NCBI GenBank assembly: GCA_013813605.1
Contig: JACCRL010000024.1
Location: 1-12,226 of the forward strand
Length of the DNA: 12,226 bases
Reading direction: 5' to 3'
From: Gemmatimonadaceae bacterium
GTDB lineage: Bacteria; Gemmatimonadota; Gemmatimonadetes; Gemmatimonadales; Gemmatimonadaceae
The translations under genes were made by a program, and so were the position numbers. This document shows positions 6,724 through 12,226 of this stretch, piece by piece; within the stretch, counting starts at the first letter, position 1, and every line of letters begins with the position of its first letter. Below the pieces are notes generated by a model. It was not told where the DNA came from, made no database searches, and worked only from the letters and a program-made list of their open reading frames with translations.

Positions 6724-7065
6724 CTACCCGGGAGGCCAGGCCATCGCCCGCCCGCCCAGAAGGTGCAGATGGAGGTGCGCAACACTCTGCCCCCCGTCCG
6801 CGCCGGTGTTGATCACCGTCCGGTATCCGGTCCGCGAAATCTTTTCCTGCCGCGCCAGCGATGCGGCGAGAACCAACATCTTGCCGAGCACCTGTCCATC
6901 CATCGCGTCGTCGAGGGAAGCCATGTGCTTCTTCGGGATGATGAGGATGTGGGTTGGGGCCTGCGGGTTGAGATCACGAAAGGCAACGCAATCGCCCGTG
7001 TTGGCCATCAGCTGCGTCGGTATCTCTCCGCGCACGATCTGGCAGAAGATGCAGGGCTCAGCCAT
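6724..7065 (-). CDS. HIT-family (HinT-like) nucleotide hydrolase
   Basis: A 113-residue histidine-triad protein, typical length. HinT-type enzymes hydrolyse AMP-lysine and other adenosine phosphoramidates and clear aminoacyl-AMP by-products. The triad HLHLH at 97-101 is followed by LLGGRAMAWPPG, nearly the ending of the rabbit HINT1 branch. The N-terminal CIFCQI (C5, C8), present in many bacterial members, may bind zinc with later His residues. The start is the ATG at 7065, which overlaps the rsmE stop by 8 bp. An upstream in-frame start at 7116 adds 17 Arg/Pro/Ser-rich residues that are just rsmE sequence in another frame. No Shine-Dalgarno is visible, so coupling to rsmE is likely. It is the last gene of the dprA/hemW group before the intergenic region. 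Confidence 0.94.
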   Translation of the reverse strand: MAEPCIFCQIVRGEIPTQLMANTGDCVAFRDLNPQAPTHILIIPKKHMASLDDAMDGQVLGKMLVLAASLARQEKISRTGYRTVINTGADGGQSVAHLHLHLLGGRAMAWPPG

Positions 7066-7804
7066 TTGGTTGTCGGGACGAGGACGCGAACGAGGCGGCG
7101 ATTGCGACCGCGGCAACGCCGGCCGTCTCGAAACGTAGCGTGTTTGGCGCGAGCCTCACAGGAAGAAACGCGGCGCCGATCAGCACATCCCGCTCGGCGG
7201 GCTCCATCCCACCCTCGGGCCCCAGCGCGATGGTGACAGGGCCACGGAACGGAAGGGCGGCAATCGGCTCCCCATCCCTGTCGAGCAGCATTCGCGTTCC
7301 GAGTGGTGCCGCGGCCACCGCGCGCTCAACCGTTGCTTCGGGAAACAGGTCGGGAAGCCAGCCGCCGCCGCTCTGAAGCATCGCCGAGACCATCCGCGCC
7401 TTCACCTTCGCCTGAAACATCGGCCCCTCGCCGCGGGGAGAGACGCTCTTTGAGCGCCTCCACATCACAGGTCTCCAGCTCGTAACTCCGAGCTCGGTCA
7501 CCTTCTCCGCAAGCCAGAGCATGCGCTCGCGGTCCGCCACCGGCGCCAGAAGGTGGATCGGAGCCGGACGCGGAAGCTCGCGCACACTGTGCACGTCCAC
7601 CATCGCCGACGTCTTACCCGCCCTGACAAGAGTTCCGAGAGCCGCGCAACCCGCTCCGTCGCGGAGCGCAACAGCATCACCCACAGCAACGCGGGCGACG
7701 CGGATGTGGTGCGCCGCTTCCCCGGAAAGCGTTACGGTCGCACCCGGCGAGAACGAATCGCCGGAGTAGAAAGTGGCTACGGGATCGAGATCGTCACGCT
7801 CCAC
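7058..7804 (-). CDS. rsmE: 16S rRNA m3U1498 methyltransferase RsmE
   Basis: A 248-residue SPOUT-class methyltransferase that methylates N3 of U1498 in 16S rRNA using SAM. The N-terminal PUA-like part has GEAAHHIRVARV at about 28-39. The catalytic part has DRERMLWLAEKVTELGV, then GPEGG at 195-199 and LRFETA at 223-228, which form the SPOUT knot. One oddity is that the usual EQSGR-like segment reads LQSGGGWLP, so its Glu and Arg are replaced. The start is GTG at 7804, with GGAGGA at 7816-7811 six bases before it; no other start lies nearby. The gene overlaps the end of prmA by 28 bp, and its stop overlaps the HIT start. Confidence 0.95.
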   Translation of the reverse strand: MERDDLDPVATFYSGDSFSPGATVTLSGEAAHHIRVARVAVGDAVALRDGAGCAALGTLVRAGKTSAMVDVHSVRELPRPAPIHLLAPVADRERMLWLAEKVTELGVTSWRPVMWRRSKSVSPRGEGPMFQAKVKARMVSAMLQSGGGWLPDLFPEATVERAVAAAPLGTRMLLDRDGEPIAALPFRGPVTIALGPEGGMEPAERDVLIGAAFLPVRLAPNTLRFETAGVAAVAIAASFASSSRQPNG

Positions 7805-8595
7805 CAGACGTCCTCCATGTCTTCATCTCGAACTACAAAGTCGTTGGTCGCGATAAACCCAAGCATGTCATCGCGTTCCTCGGCGAGGATGCCACTGAGA
7901 ATCGCCCTGCCCCCGGGAGCAAGCGCACCGCGGATGACTGGCAGCAGCAGCGTCAACACAGACGAGATAATGTTTGCCAGGACGAGGTCCACCGGAGCGA
8001 GCAGAGGGAGCAGGACTTCCGCGTCGCCCTCGATGACGGACACGATCCCCGCTACCTCGTTGGCGCGGACATTCTCCTCGGCGTTGCCGATCGCTTCACC
8101 ATCGAGCTCGACTGCGGCAACTCGCGCCGCCCCCAGGCGAGCAGCAGCGATCGCCAGCGCCGCGCTCCCCGCTCCAAGATCGGCAACCACATCGCCGCCC
8201 CTGAGCGTCCGCTGCATCAGCCGCATCACGCCCCGCGTGGTCGGATGCTCGCCGGTTCCAAACGCCATTGCTGGATCGATCACCACCGTGCGCGATGGCT
8301 CTGTCTCGTGGGCGAGCCACGGCGGAGATATCACGAGATTCCCCACGACGTGCGACGAGACCGATGCACGCCAGCCGGAGAAATCGACGTCAGGTGCGTT
8401 CAGCATTCGGATTGCTGCGTCAGGATCAACTGCGCGGACCGCCGCTGCGATGCCGTCGGTGTCCGTGCCGGGCGGGAAATGCGTGACGATGTCCGCTCCG
8501 TCTTCCTGAATGCCCTGCGATCCAGCCTCGAAAAGCGCCGCGATGACTCGTTCACGCGCGCGATCCGGAGTGATGCGCAGCGCGGTCCAGCTCAC
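7777..8595 (-). CDS. prmA: Ribosomal protein L11 methyltransferase PrmA
   Basis: A 272-residue class I methyltransferase that trimethylates ribosomal protein uL11. The N-terminal substrate-binding domain (about 1-90) is followed by the hallmark [15 protein letters not shown] at 106-120, the SAM motif I region [18 protein letters not shown] at 139-156, the acidic VELD at 162-165, and LANII at 206-210 where the family has an N-[IL]-L/A motif. Motif I reads GAGSA where most PrmA have GCGSG, a conservative change. The start is GTG at 8595, overlapping the dnaJ stop in GTGA (4 bp). No good ribosome binding site is visible, which suggests coupling to dnaJ. The dnaJ-prmA-rsmE order is the usual one for the dnaK region of Firmicutes. 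Confidence 0.95.
   Translation of the reverse strand: MSWTALRITPDRARERVIAALFEAGSQGIQEDGADIVTHFPPGTDTDGIAAAVRAVDPDAAIRMLNAPDVDFSGWRASVSSHVVGNLVISPPWLAHETEPSRTVVIDPAMAFGTGEHPTTRGVMRLMQRTLRGGDVVADLGAGSAALAIAAARLGAARVAAVELDGEAIGNAEENVRANEVAGIVSVIEGDAEVLLPLLAPVDLVLANIISSVLTLLLPVIRGALAPGGRAILSGILAEERDDMLGFIATNDFVVRDEDMEDVWWSVTISIP
7811..7816 (-). promoter_or_regulatory. Shine-Dalgarno fixing the GTG start of rsmE
   Basis: GGAGGA lies inside the 3' end of prmA, 6 nt before the rsmE GTG. It supports the long 28-bp overlap between the two genes rather than a later start. Confidence 0.75.
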
Positions 8596-9716
8596 GCGCC
8601 CAGCGTTTCCCTGATCTTGGACCAGAGTCCCCTTGGGCGCGGCATCGGTGCCTGCTGAACCTCGGACAGGCGGCGGATGATCGTCGCCTCCTCATCGCTC
8701 AGCGCGTCAGGAGTCCACATCTGCAGGCGTACGTGAAGGTCTCCCATCGAGCTGGAGTTGATGCGCGGCAATCCACGGCCGCGCAGGTTGAACACCTGGC
8801 CGCTCTGCGTTCCCGGCGGAACGTGAAGCGTCACGCTGCCCGCAACCATCGGCACATCGACATCGGCGCCGAGCACGAGCTGCGGATAGGTCACGAGCAC
8901 TTCCGAGTAAAGATCCTCGCCGTCGCGCTCGAACCGCTGGTCTTCTTCAACGTCGAAGACGACGAGGATGTCTCCTCGCGGGCCGCCGCGCTGACCGACG
9001 TTTCCAACGCCACGAAGCGTCATGTACTGTCCGGTTGCGACTCCCGCCGGCACCCGTACGACGATCTGCTTTTCTCCGCGTATGCGCCCTTCACCCCGGC
9101 ACTTCTTGCACGGCGAGGCGATGATCGTGCCCTCACCGGAACACGTCGCGCACGGAGCGACGCTCACGACCTGCCCAAAGAACGATCGCTGTGCGCGCCT
9201 CACTTCCCCGGCACCGGCGCACGTCCCGCACGTCGTCACCGAGCTGCCGGCCTCCGCACCTCGTCCCTCGCAGCGGTCGCAAGGCTCGAGAAGCCGAACC
9301 GTCACGCTGCGCTCGACTCCGGTAGCAACTTCCTCGAGCTTGAGCGCCATCGCCAGCTTTACGTCGGAGCCGCTGCGCGGGCCGGTCTCGCGGGATCCGC
9401 CGCCGAACAGGTCGCCGAAACCCCCGAGCCCGCCAAGGTCGCGCATGAAGATGTTGAGCGCCTCGGAGAGATCGACGTGCTGAAATCCGCCGCCGCCGCG
9501 CAACCCCGCCTCACCGTACCGGTCGTACATCGAGCGCTTGTCGGGATCGCGCAGGACATCGTACGCCTCGGTGATGGACTTGAACTTCTCCTCCGCCTCG
9601 CGCGAGCCGCTGTTGCGGTCGGGGTGGTAGGTCATCGCCAGCTTGCGGTACGCCTTCTTTATCTCCTCGGCGCCGGCGGTTCGCTCGACGCCGAGGGTCA
9701 GGTAAAAATCAGCCAT
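8592..9716 (-). CDS. dnaJ: Chaperone DnaJ (Hsp40)
   Basis: A full type I DnaJ of 374 residues. It delivers unfolded proteins to DnaK and stimulates its ATPase. The J domain (about 1-70) has HPD at 31-33. A Gly/Phe-rich linker follows at about 72-108. The zinc-finger domain has four CxxCxGxG-type repeats starting at C146, C163, C189 and C203. Two C-terminal beta domains and a dimerisation tail follow, with [20 protein letters not shown] in the expected place. The ATG overlaps the hrcA stop by 8 bp. Neither grpE nor dnaK lies between hrcA and dnaJ. The arrangement resembles the hrcA-dnaJ2 pair of actinobacteria, so this may be a second DnaJ in the genome; the sequence alone cannot tell. Confidence 0.96.
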   Translation of the reverse strand: MADFYLTLGVERTAGAEEIKKAYRKLAMTYHPDRNSGSREAEEKFKSITEAYDVLRDPDKRSMYDRYGEAGLRGGGGFQHVDLSEALNIFMRDLGGLGGFGDLFGGGSRETGPRSGSDVKLAMALKLEEVATGVERSVTVRLLEPCDRCEGRGAEAGSSVTTCGTCAGAGEVRRAQRSFFGQVVSVAPCATCSGEGTIIASPCKKCRGEGRIRGEKQIVVRVPAGVATGQYMTLRGVGNVGQRGGPRGDILVVFDVEEDQRFERDGEDLYSEVLVTYPQLVLGADVDVPMVAGSVTLHVPPGTQSGQVFNLRGRGLPRINSSSMGDLHVRLQMWTPDALSDEEATIIRRLSEVQQAPMPRPRGLWSKIRETLGA

Positions 9717-10773
9717 GTGATCGTGAAGTGTCTTTTAGGAGGTCGGTCACCAGCTCCGACGTGTGCGTGACGAGCGAGATCACCTTGTCGTACGACATTC
9801 TCGTCGGCCCGATGACGCCGATCACGCCGCTGAGCGGACCGGCGTGGTAGGAAGCCGTGACGACGGTGAAGCTCGCGAGCTTGGGATCGTTGTGCTCATT
9901 GCCGATCGTGATCGACACGCCGCCCGCATCGCTCCTGCGCCGGAGCAGCTCGCCCAGCTTTTCCCGCGTCTCGGTCAGCGCGACCAGCTTGCGCATGTTG
10001 TCCACGCTCGCGAACTCGGGTTGCTCGGCGAGCACCGAAGCCTGGCCGAGCAGCACTGCGTCCATATCAGGCTCGAGTGCGGCCTCGAACAGCTGGTCGC
10101 CCTCTTCGACGAAGATGTTGAGCAGCTCGGTCGCTTCGCGCGTCGGACCGACATCGCGCAGCCGTTCGCCGAGCGAAGCGCGGATCTGTCGCATCGTGAG
10201 CCCCGAGAGCCGCTCGTTGAGAACGCGCGTGACTTCAGAGATCGCGGCGTCGGCGATCTCGCCGCGCACGTCGACGAAGATCGTGCGCACCGCGCCGGCC
10301 GACAGCGTCAGGGCGAGGAGGAGCCGCTCCGAAGAAAGCCGGATCAGCTCGACGCGCTCGAGAACGGCGTTGTCGAGGCGGGGACCGAGTGCGATTCCCA
10401 GCTCCTGGGTGATTACGCCCAGACTCTGCGCTGCGCGCCGCAGGATCGCTTCGACCGCTGAGCCGCCGGTGGTGATCTGCGCCGTGAGTCGCCGCGCCTC
10501 GGTTGCCCCCGGAGGCCTGACCGGAATGAGCGAATCCACGTAAACGCGGTAGGCGACATCCGTCGGCACACGGCCCGCCGAGGCGTGAGGGTGGTACAGA
10601 TATCCCTTCTCCTCGAGGTCGCTCATTGTGTTTCTGATCGTCGCCGGGGAGACGCCGAGCCCGAACTTCTGGGCAAGGCTCCGCGAGCCGGCCGGTTGGG
10701 CCGTCTCGACGTACGTCTGAATCACGGCCTCCAGCACCCGCCGCTCGCGCTCGTTCAGCTCGGCATGAGTCAT
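9709..10773 (-). CDS. hrcA: Heat-shock repressor HrcA
   Basis: A 354-residue HrcA, the repressor that binds CIRCE operators before dnaK and groESL operons and needs GroEL to fold. The winged-helix domain occupies about 1-90: [12 protein letters not shown] near the start, [19 protein letters not shown] at 41-59 and [10 protein letters not shown] at 62-71, the family's strongest signature. The rest is a GAF-like and dimerisation region ending in [21 protein letters not shown], as usual. The ATG at 10773 gives the normal family length before LNERER and lies 4 nt after the hemW stop. An in-frame ATG at 10803 would add ten residues and overlap hemW. No CIRCE is visible in the window, so its targets lie elsewhere. 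Confidence 0.95.
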   Translation of the reverse strand: MTHAELNERERRVLEAVIQTYVETAQPAGSRSLAQKFGLGVSPATIRNTMSDLEEKGYLYHPHASAGRVPTDVAYRVYVDSLIPVRPPGATEARRLTAQITTGGSAVEAILRRAAQSLGVITQELGIALGPRLDNAVLERVELIRLSSERLLLALTLSAGAVRTIFVDVRGEIADAAISEVTRVLNERLSGLTMRQIRASLGERLRDVGPTREATELLNIFVEEGDQLFEAALEPDMDAVLLGQASVLAEQPEFASVDNMRKLVALTETREKLGELLRRRSDAGGVSITIGNEHNDPKLASFTVVTASYHAGPLSGVIGVIGPTRMSYDKVISLVTHTSELVTDLLKDTSRSHG

Positions 10774-10777
10774 AACT

Positions 10778-11938
10778 TCAAATATAGCAACGACTACGCT
10801 CATTCCTCAGCGTTTCGTTGGCCTGCGCCGAACGAAGCGCCGCCAGGTCCGCGGCAAGGCTGTCGAGCCGGAGCCAGCCGGTTGGCGTAAGAATGAGCTT
10901 CGTACTGTCAGCCCGCGCCCAGCCGGCGGCGATCCACGGCTGCGCGCGCTCGAGTTCCGCGGCGCTCGCCATTAATCCCTGGGTAGTGCGCAGGCCGAGG
11001 TAGACCTCCTCGGAAACCCGGTTTTCGGCGGTCAGCTGGTCTTCGGCCTCGTGCGCGGGTTTTCCTTCGGCAAGGTTGCGGATCCACTGCGCGTACCCGC
11101 GCACATTCCATCGGCGGAAGGTTCCGTCGTACGAGTGGGCCGCCGGGCCGAGCGCCGCGTATGGCTGGCCAGTCCAGTATGTCGAGTTGTGACGCGATCG
11201 CTTTCCCGGCAGCGCGAAGTTGGAAACCTCATAGTGCTCGAATCCGGCCGCGGTGACCTGCTCATGGGCAAGCAGGAAATCTTCCTCGTACGTCTCCTCG
11301 CTTCCCTCCACCGAATCACCCCGCATTGCCCAGTGCGCCAGCGGAGTGTGGGACTCTACCGTGAGCCCGTAAATCGAAACATGCGCCGGCTCGAGGGCGA
11401 GCAGCTGGGTGAGGTCGGCGCGCAGATCCCGCTGCAGATGGGCAGGGAGCGCGAAAATCACATCGAGCGAGTAGTTGTTGATACCGACGCCGCGCAACGC
11501 CTCGACGGCGCGCGCCGGCTGCCTCGAGTCATGGGTGCGGTGCATCCACGCGAGCACAGCGTCGTTGAAGCTTTGCACGCCCACCGAGACGCGATTGACC
11601 CCCGCGCGAGCCCAGACTTCGGCGTTGGACGGCGTCACGTCGTCGGGGTTCGCCTCGATCGTCACTTCGGCGCCCGGGGCGATGACCGTGTGCTCACGGA
11701 CGAGCTCGATCAGCCGCGCGATCCCCTCACCGCCCAGCCGCGACGGAGTGCCACCCCCCACGTACACCGTCTGAAGCTCCCCGAGCTGGCCTCCGTGACT
11801 CGCCAGTGCGATCTCGGACCTGAGTGCTCCGAGGTATTCGTCAACGGGGGTCTCCGCCCTGACCGCGATCGAAAAGTCACAGTATGAGCAGCGCCGGGCG
11901 CAGAACGGAACGTGGATGTAGAGGTGTCGGGCCGGCAT
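10778..11938 (-). CDS. hemW: Heme chaperone HemW (radical SAM)
   Basis: A 386-residue radical-SAM protein of the HemN-like family. HemW inserts or hands over heme to respiratory proteins and is not a coproporphyrinogen dehydrogenase. The cluster motif is C13-x3-C17-x2-C20 followed directly by DF; true HemN has an additional Cys there. GGGTP at 61-65 contacts SAM, and the HemW marker HNSTYW is at 250-255, which is the heme-binding His region in this branch. A C-terminal helical domain (about 290-386) completes the usual length. The ATG at 11938 fits the family beginning (HLYIHVPFC). It has no clear Shine-Dalgarno but has TATATT 6 nt upstream. It follows dprA after 33 nt. Confidence 0.95.
   Translation of the reverse strand: MPARHLYIHVPFCARRCSYCDFSIAVRAETPVDEYLGALRSEIALASHGGQLGELQTVYVGGGTPSRLGGEGIARLIELVREHTVIAPGAEVTIEANPDDVTPSNAEVWARAGVNRVSVGVQSFNDAVLAWMHRTHDSRQPARAVEALRGVGINNYSLDVIFALPAHLQRDLRADLTQLLALEPAHVSIYGLTVESHTPLAHWAMRGDSVEGSEETYEEDFLLAHEQVTAAGFEHYEVSNFALPGKRSRHNSTYWTGQPYAALGPAAHSYDGTFRRWNVRGYAQWIRNLAEGKPAHEAEDQLTAENRVSEEVYLGLRTTQGLMASAAELERAQPWIAAGWARADSTKLILTPTGWLRLDSLAADLAALRSAQANETLRNERSRCYI
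10781..10789 (-). promoter_or_regulatory. Putative extended -10 element for hrcA
   Basis: TATATT at 10786-10781 is preceded by TGC (10789-10787), giving an extended -10 pattern, and ends 7 nt before the hrcA ATG. A start at or next to the ATG would give a leaderless transcript. No -35 box is seen. It lies at the end of hemW coding sequence. Confidence 0.35.
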
Positions 11939-11944
11939 CCGTTC

Positions 11945-11950
11945 AATATA
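11945..11950 (-). promoter_or_regulatory. Putative -10 element for hemW
   Basis: TATATT at 11950-11945 ends 6 nt before the hemW ATG, in the 33-nt gap after dprA. Position fits a leaderless transcript. No -35 box or Shine-Dalgarno is seen. Confidence 0.35.
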
Positions 11951-11971
11951 GATCGGCCGCTCTCTCGCTCT

Positions 11972-12226
11972 CTAGCGGCGCCGGACTTCTCCGGCGCGAG
12001 AGGTCTCGATGAGGCCCCGTACTTCCAGCGAAGTGATCACCGCCAGGCACTGCGCGATCGAGAGGCCGGTGCGGTCGGAGAGCCAATCCGGATCCCGATA
12101 GCCGTCCCCAAGCAGTGCCCAGACGCTTCGTTCGGGCTCGGGGAGAATCGGATCGGCCGTTCGCGCCGCAGGAGATAATCCAAGGAGGGCGAGCGCATCC
12201 TCAGCGCCGGTGATTACCGCCGCACC
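11972..12226 (-). CDS. dprA: DNA-processing protein DprA, C-terminal end (partial)
   Basis: The 84 visible codons end at TAG 11974-11972; the gene starts beyond the window. The first residues, GAAVITGAEDALALLGL, match the end of the Rossmann-type DprA/Smf domain, which typically reads as a Gly-Ala followed by a TSAEDVL-like segment. A linker rich in Pro and Glu leads to a small winged-helix domain (WALLGDGYRDPDWLSDRTGL onward), ending LEVRGLIETS, which is the DprA_WH pattern. DprA loads RecA on incoming single-stranded DNA in natural transformation, though the gene is near-universal. It is probably the first visible gene of the hemW-hrcA transcript. Confidence 0.85.
   Translation of the reverse strand, partial: GAAVITGAEDALALLGLSPAARTADPILPEPERSVWALLGDGYRDPDWLSDRTGLSIAQCLAVITSLEVRGLIETSRAGEVRRR

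Noticed and set aside
6382..6812. Small plus-strand frames of 79 and 64 codons in the intergenic region
   Set aside because: No ribosome binding site or recognisable domain; the first runs through the repeat and the second overlaps the HIT gene.
7066..7116. Upstream start adding 17 residues to the HIT protein
   Set aside because: The added Arg/Pro/Ser residues are unlike the family, whose members begin close to the CIFC motif.
7777..7804. 28-bp prmA/rsmE overlap as a possible frameshift or fusion
   Set aside because: Both proteins have normal ends, and a proper Shine-Dalgarno precedes the rsmE GTG.
7553..9770. Long plus-strand frames opposite prmA and dnaJ (7553-8509, 8733-9770)
   Set aside because: Low-complexity Ser/Arg/Ala translations without motifs; shadows of the minus-strand genes.
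10774..10803. Upstream ATG adding 10 residues to HrcA
   Set aside because: It overlaps hemW and exceeds the family's usual N-terminal length; the AGG before it is too close to serve as a ribosome binding site. Not excluded outright.
9709..12226. CIRCE operator (TTAGCACTC-N9-GAGTGCTAA) expected near hrcA
   Set aside because: No match seen before hemW, hrcA or dnaJ.

Overview
The window is a block of high-GC housekeeping DNA. Every credible gene lies on the minus strand, so transcription runs from the high to the low coordinates. There is no integrase, transposase, CRISPR array, toxin or other accessory module. In transcription order the genes are: end of dprA, hemW, hrcA, dnaJ, prmA, rsmE and a HIT-family hydrolase; a 368-bp intergenic region; rpsU and a GatB/YqeY-like gene; a strong hairpin terminator; then mutS2, dnaG, a coiled-coil zinc-ribbon gene and the first part of recJ, which runs off the low end. 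The GC content, compact overlapping genes and this order would fit Gemmatimonadota or a similar high-GC bacterial phylum. That assignment is from memory of gene order and is tentative.

The right-hand half (6724-12226) is the protein-quality and translation cluster that Firmicutes know as the hemW-hrcA-grpE-dnaK-dnaJ-prmA-rsmE-mtaB-rpsU-yqeY locus. Here grpE, dnaK and mtaB are absent and a HIT gene is present. Junctions from hrcA to HIT overlap by 4-28 bp, so translation is probably coupled. HemW and HrcA each have the same TATATT hexamer 6-7 nt before the ATG, which suggests leaderless or internal promoters.

The 6356-6723 gap is the least ordinary stretch. It holds a good sigma70-type promoter for rpsU (TTGACC, 17 bp, TAGTTT) and a 191-bp block at 6492-6682. 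The ends of that block form a 26-bp inverted repeat matching at 24 of 26 positions, with further pairing inside. This is either a rod-shaped structured RNA (6S RNA-like in size and shape) or a MITE-like element. It is the best candidate in the window for something undescribed.

The left-hand half (1-5721) is a replication/repair and ribosome-rescue group: MutS2, DnaG primase, a zinc-ribbon protein and RecJ, with a 4-bp ATGA overlap between mutS2 and dnaG and short gaps after that. A terminator hairpin sits only 24 bp before the mutS2 start, so how that second transcript begins is an open question.
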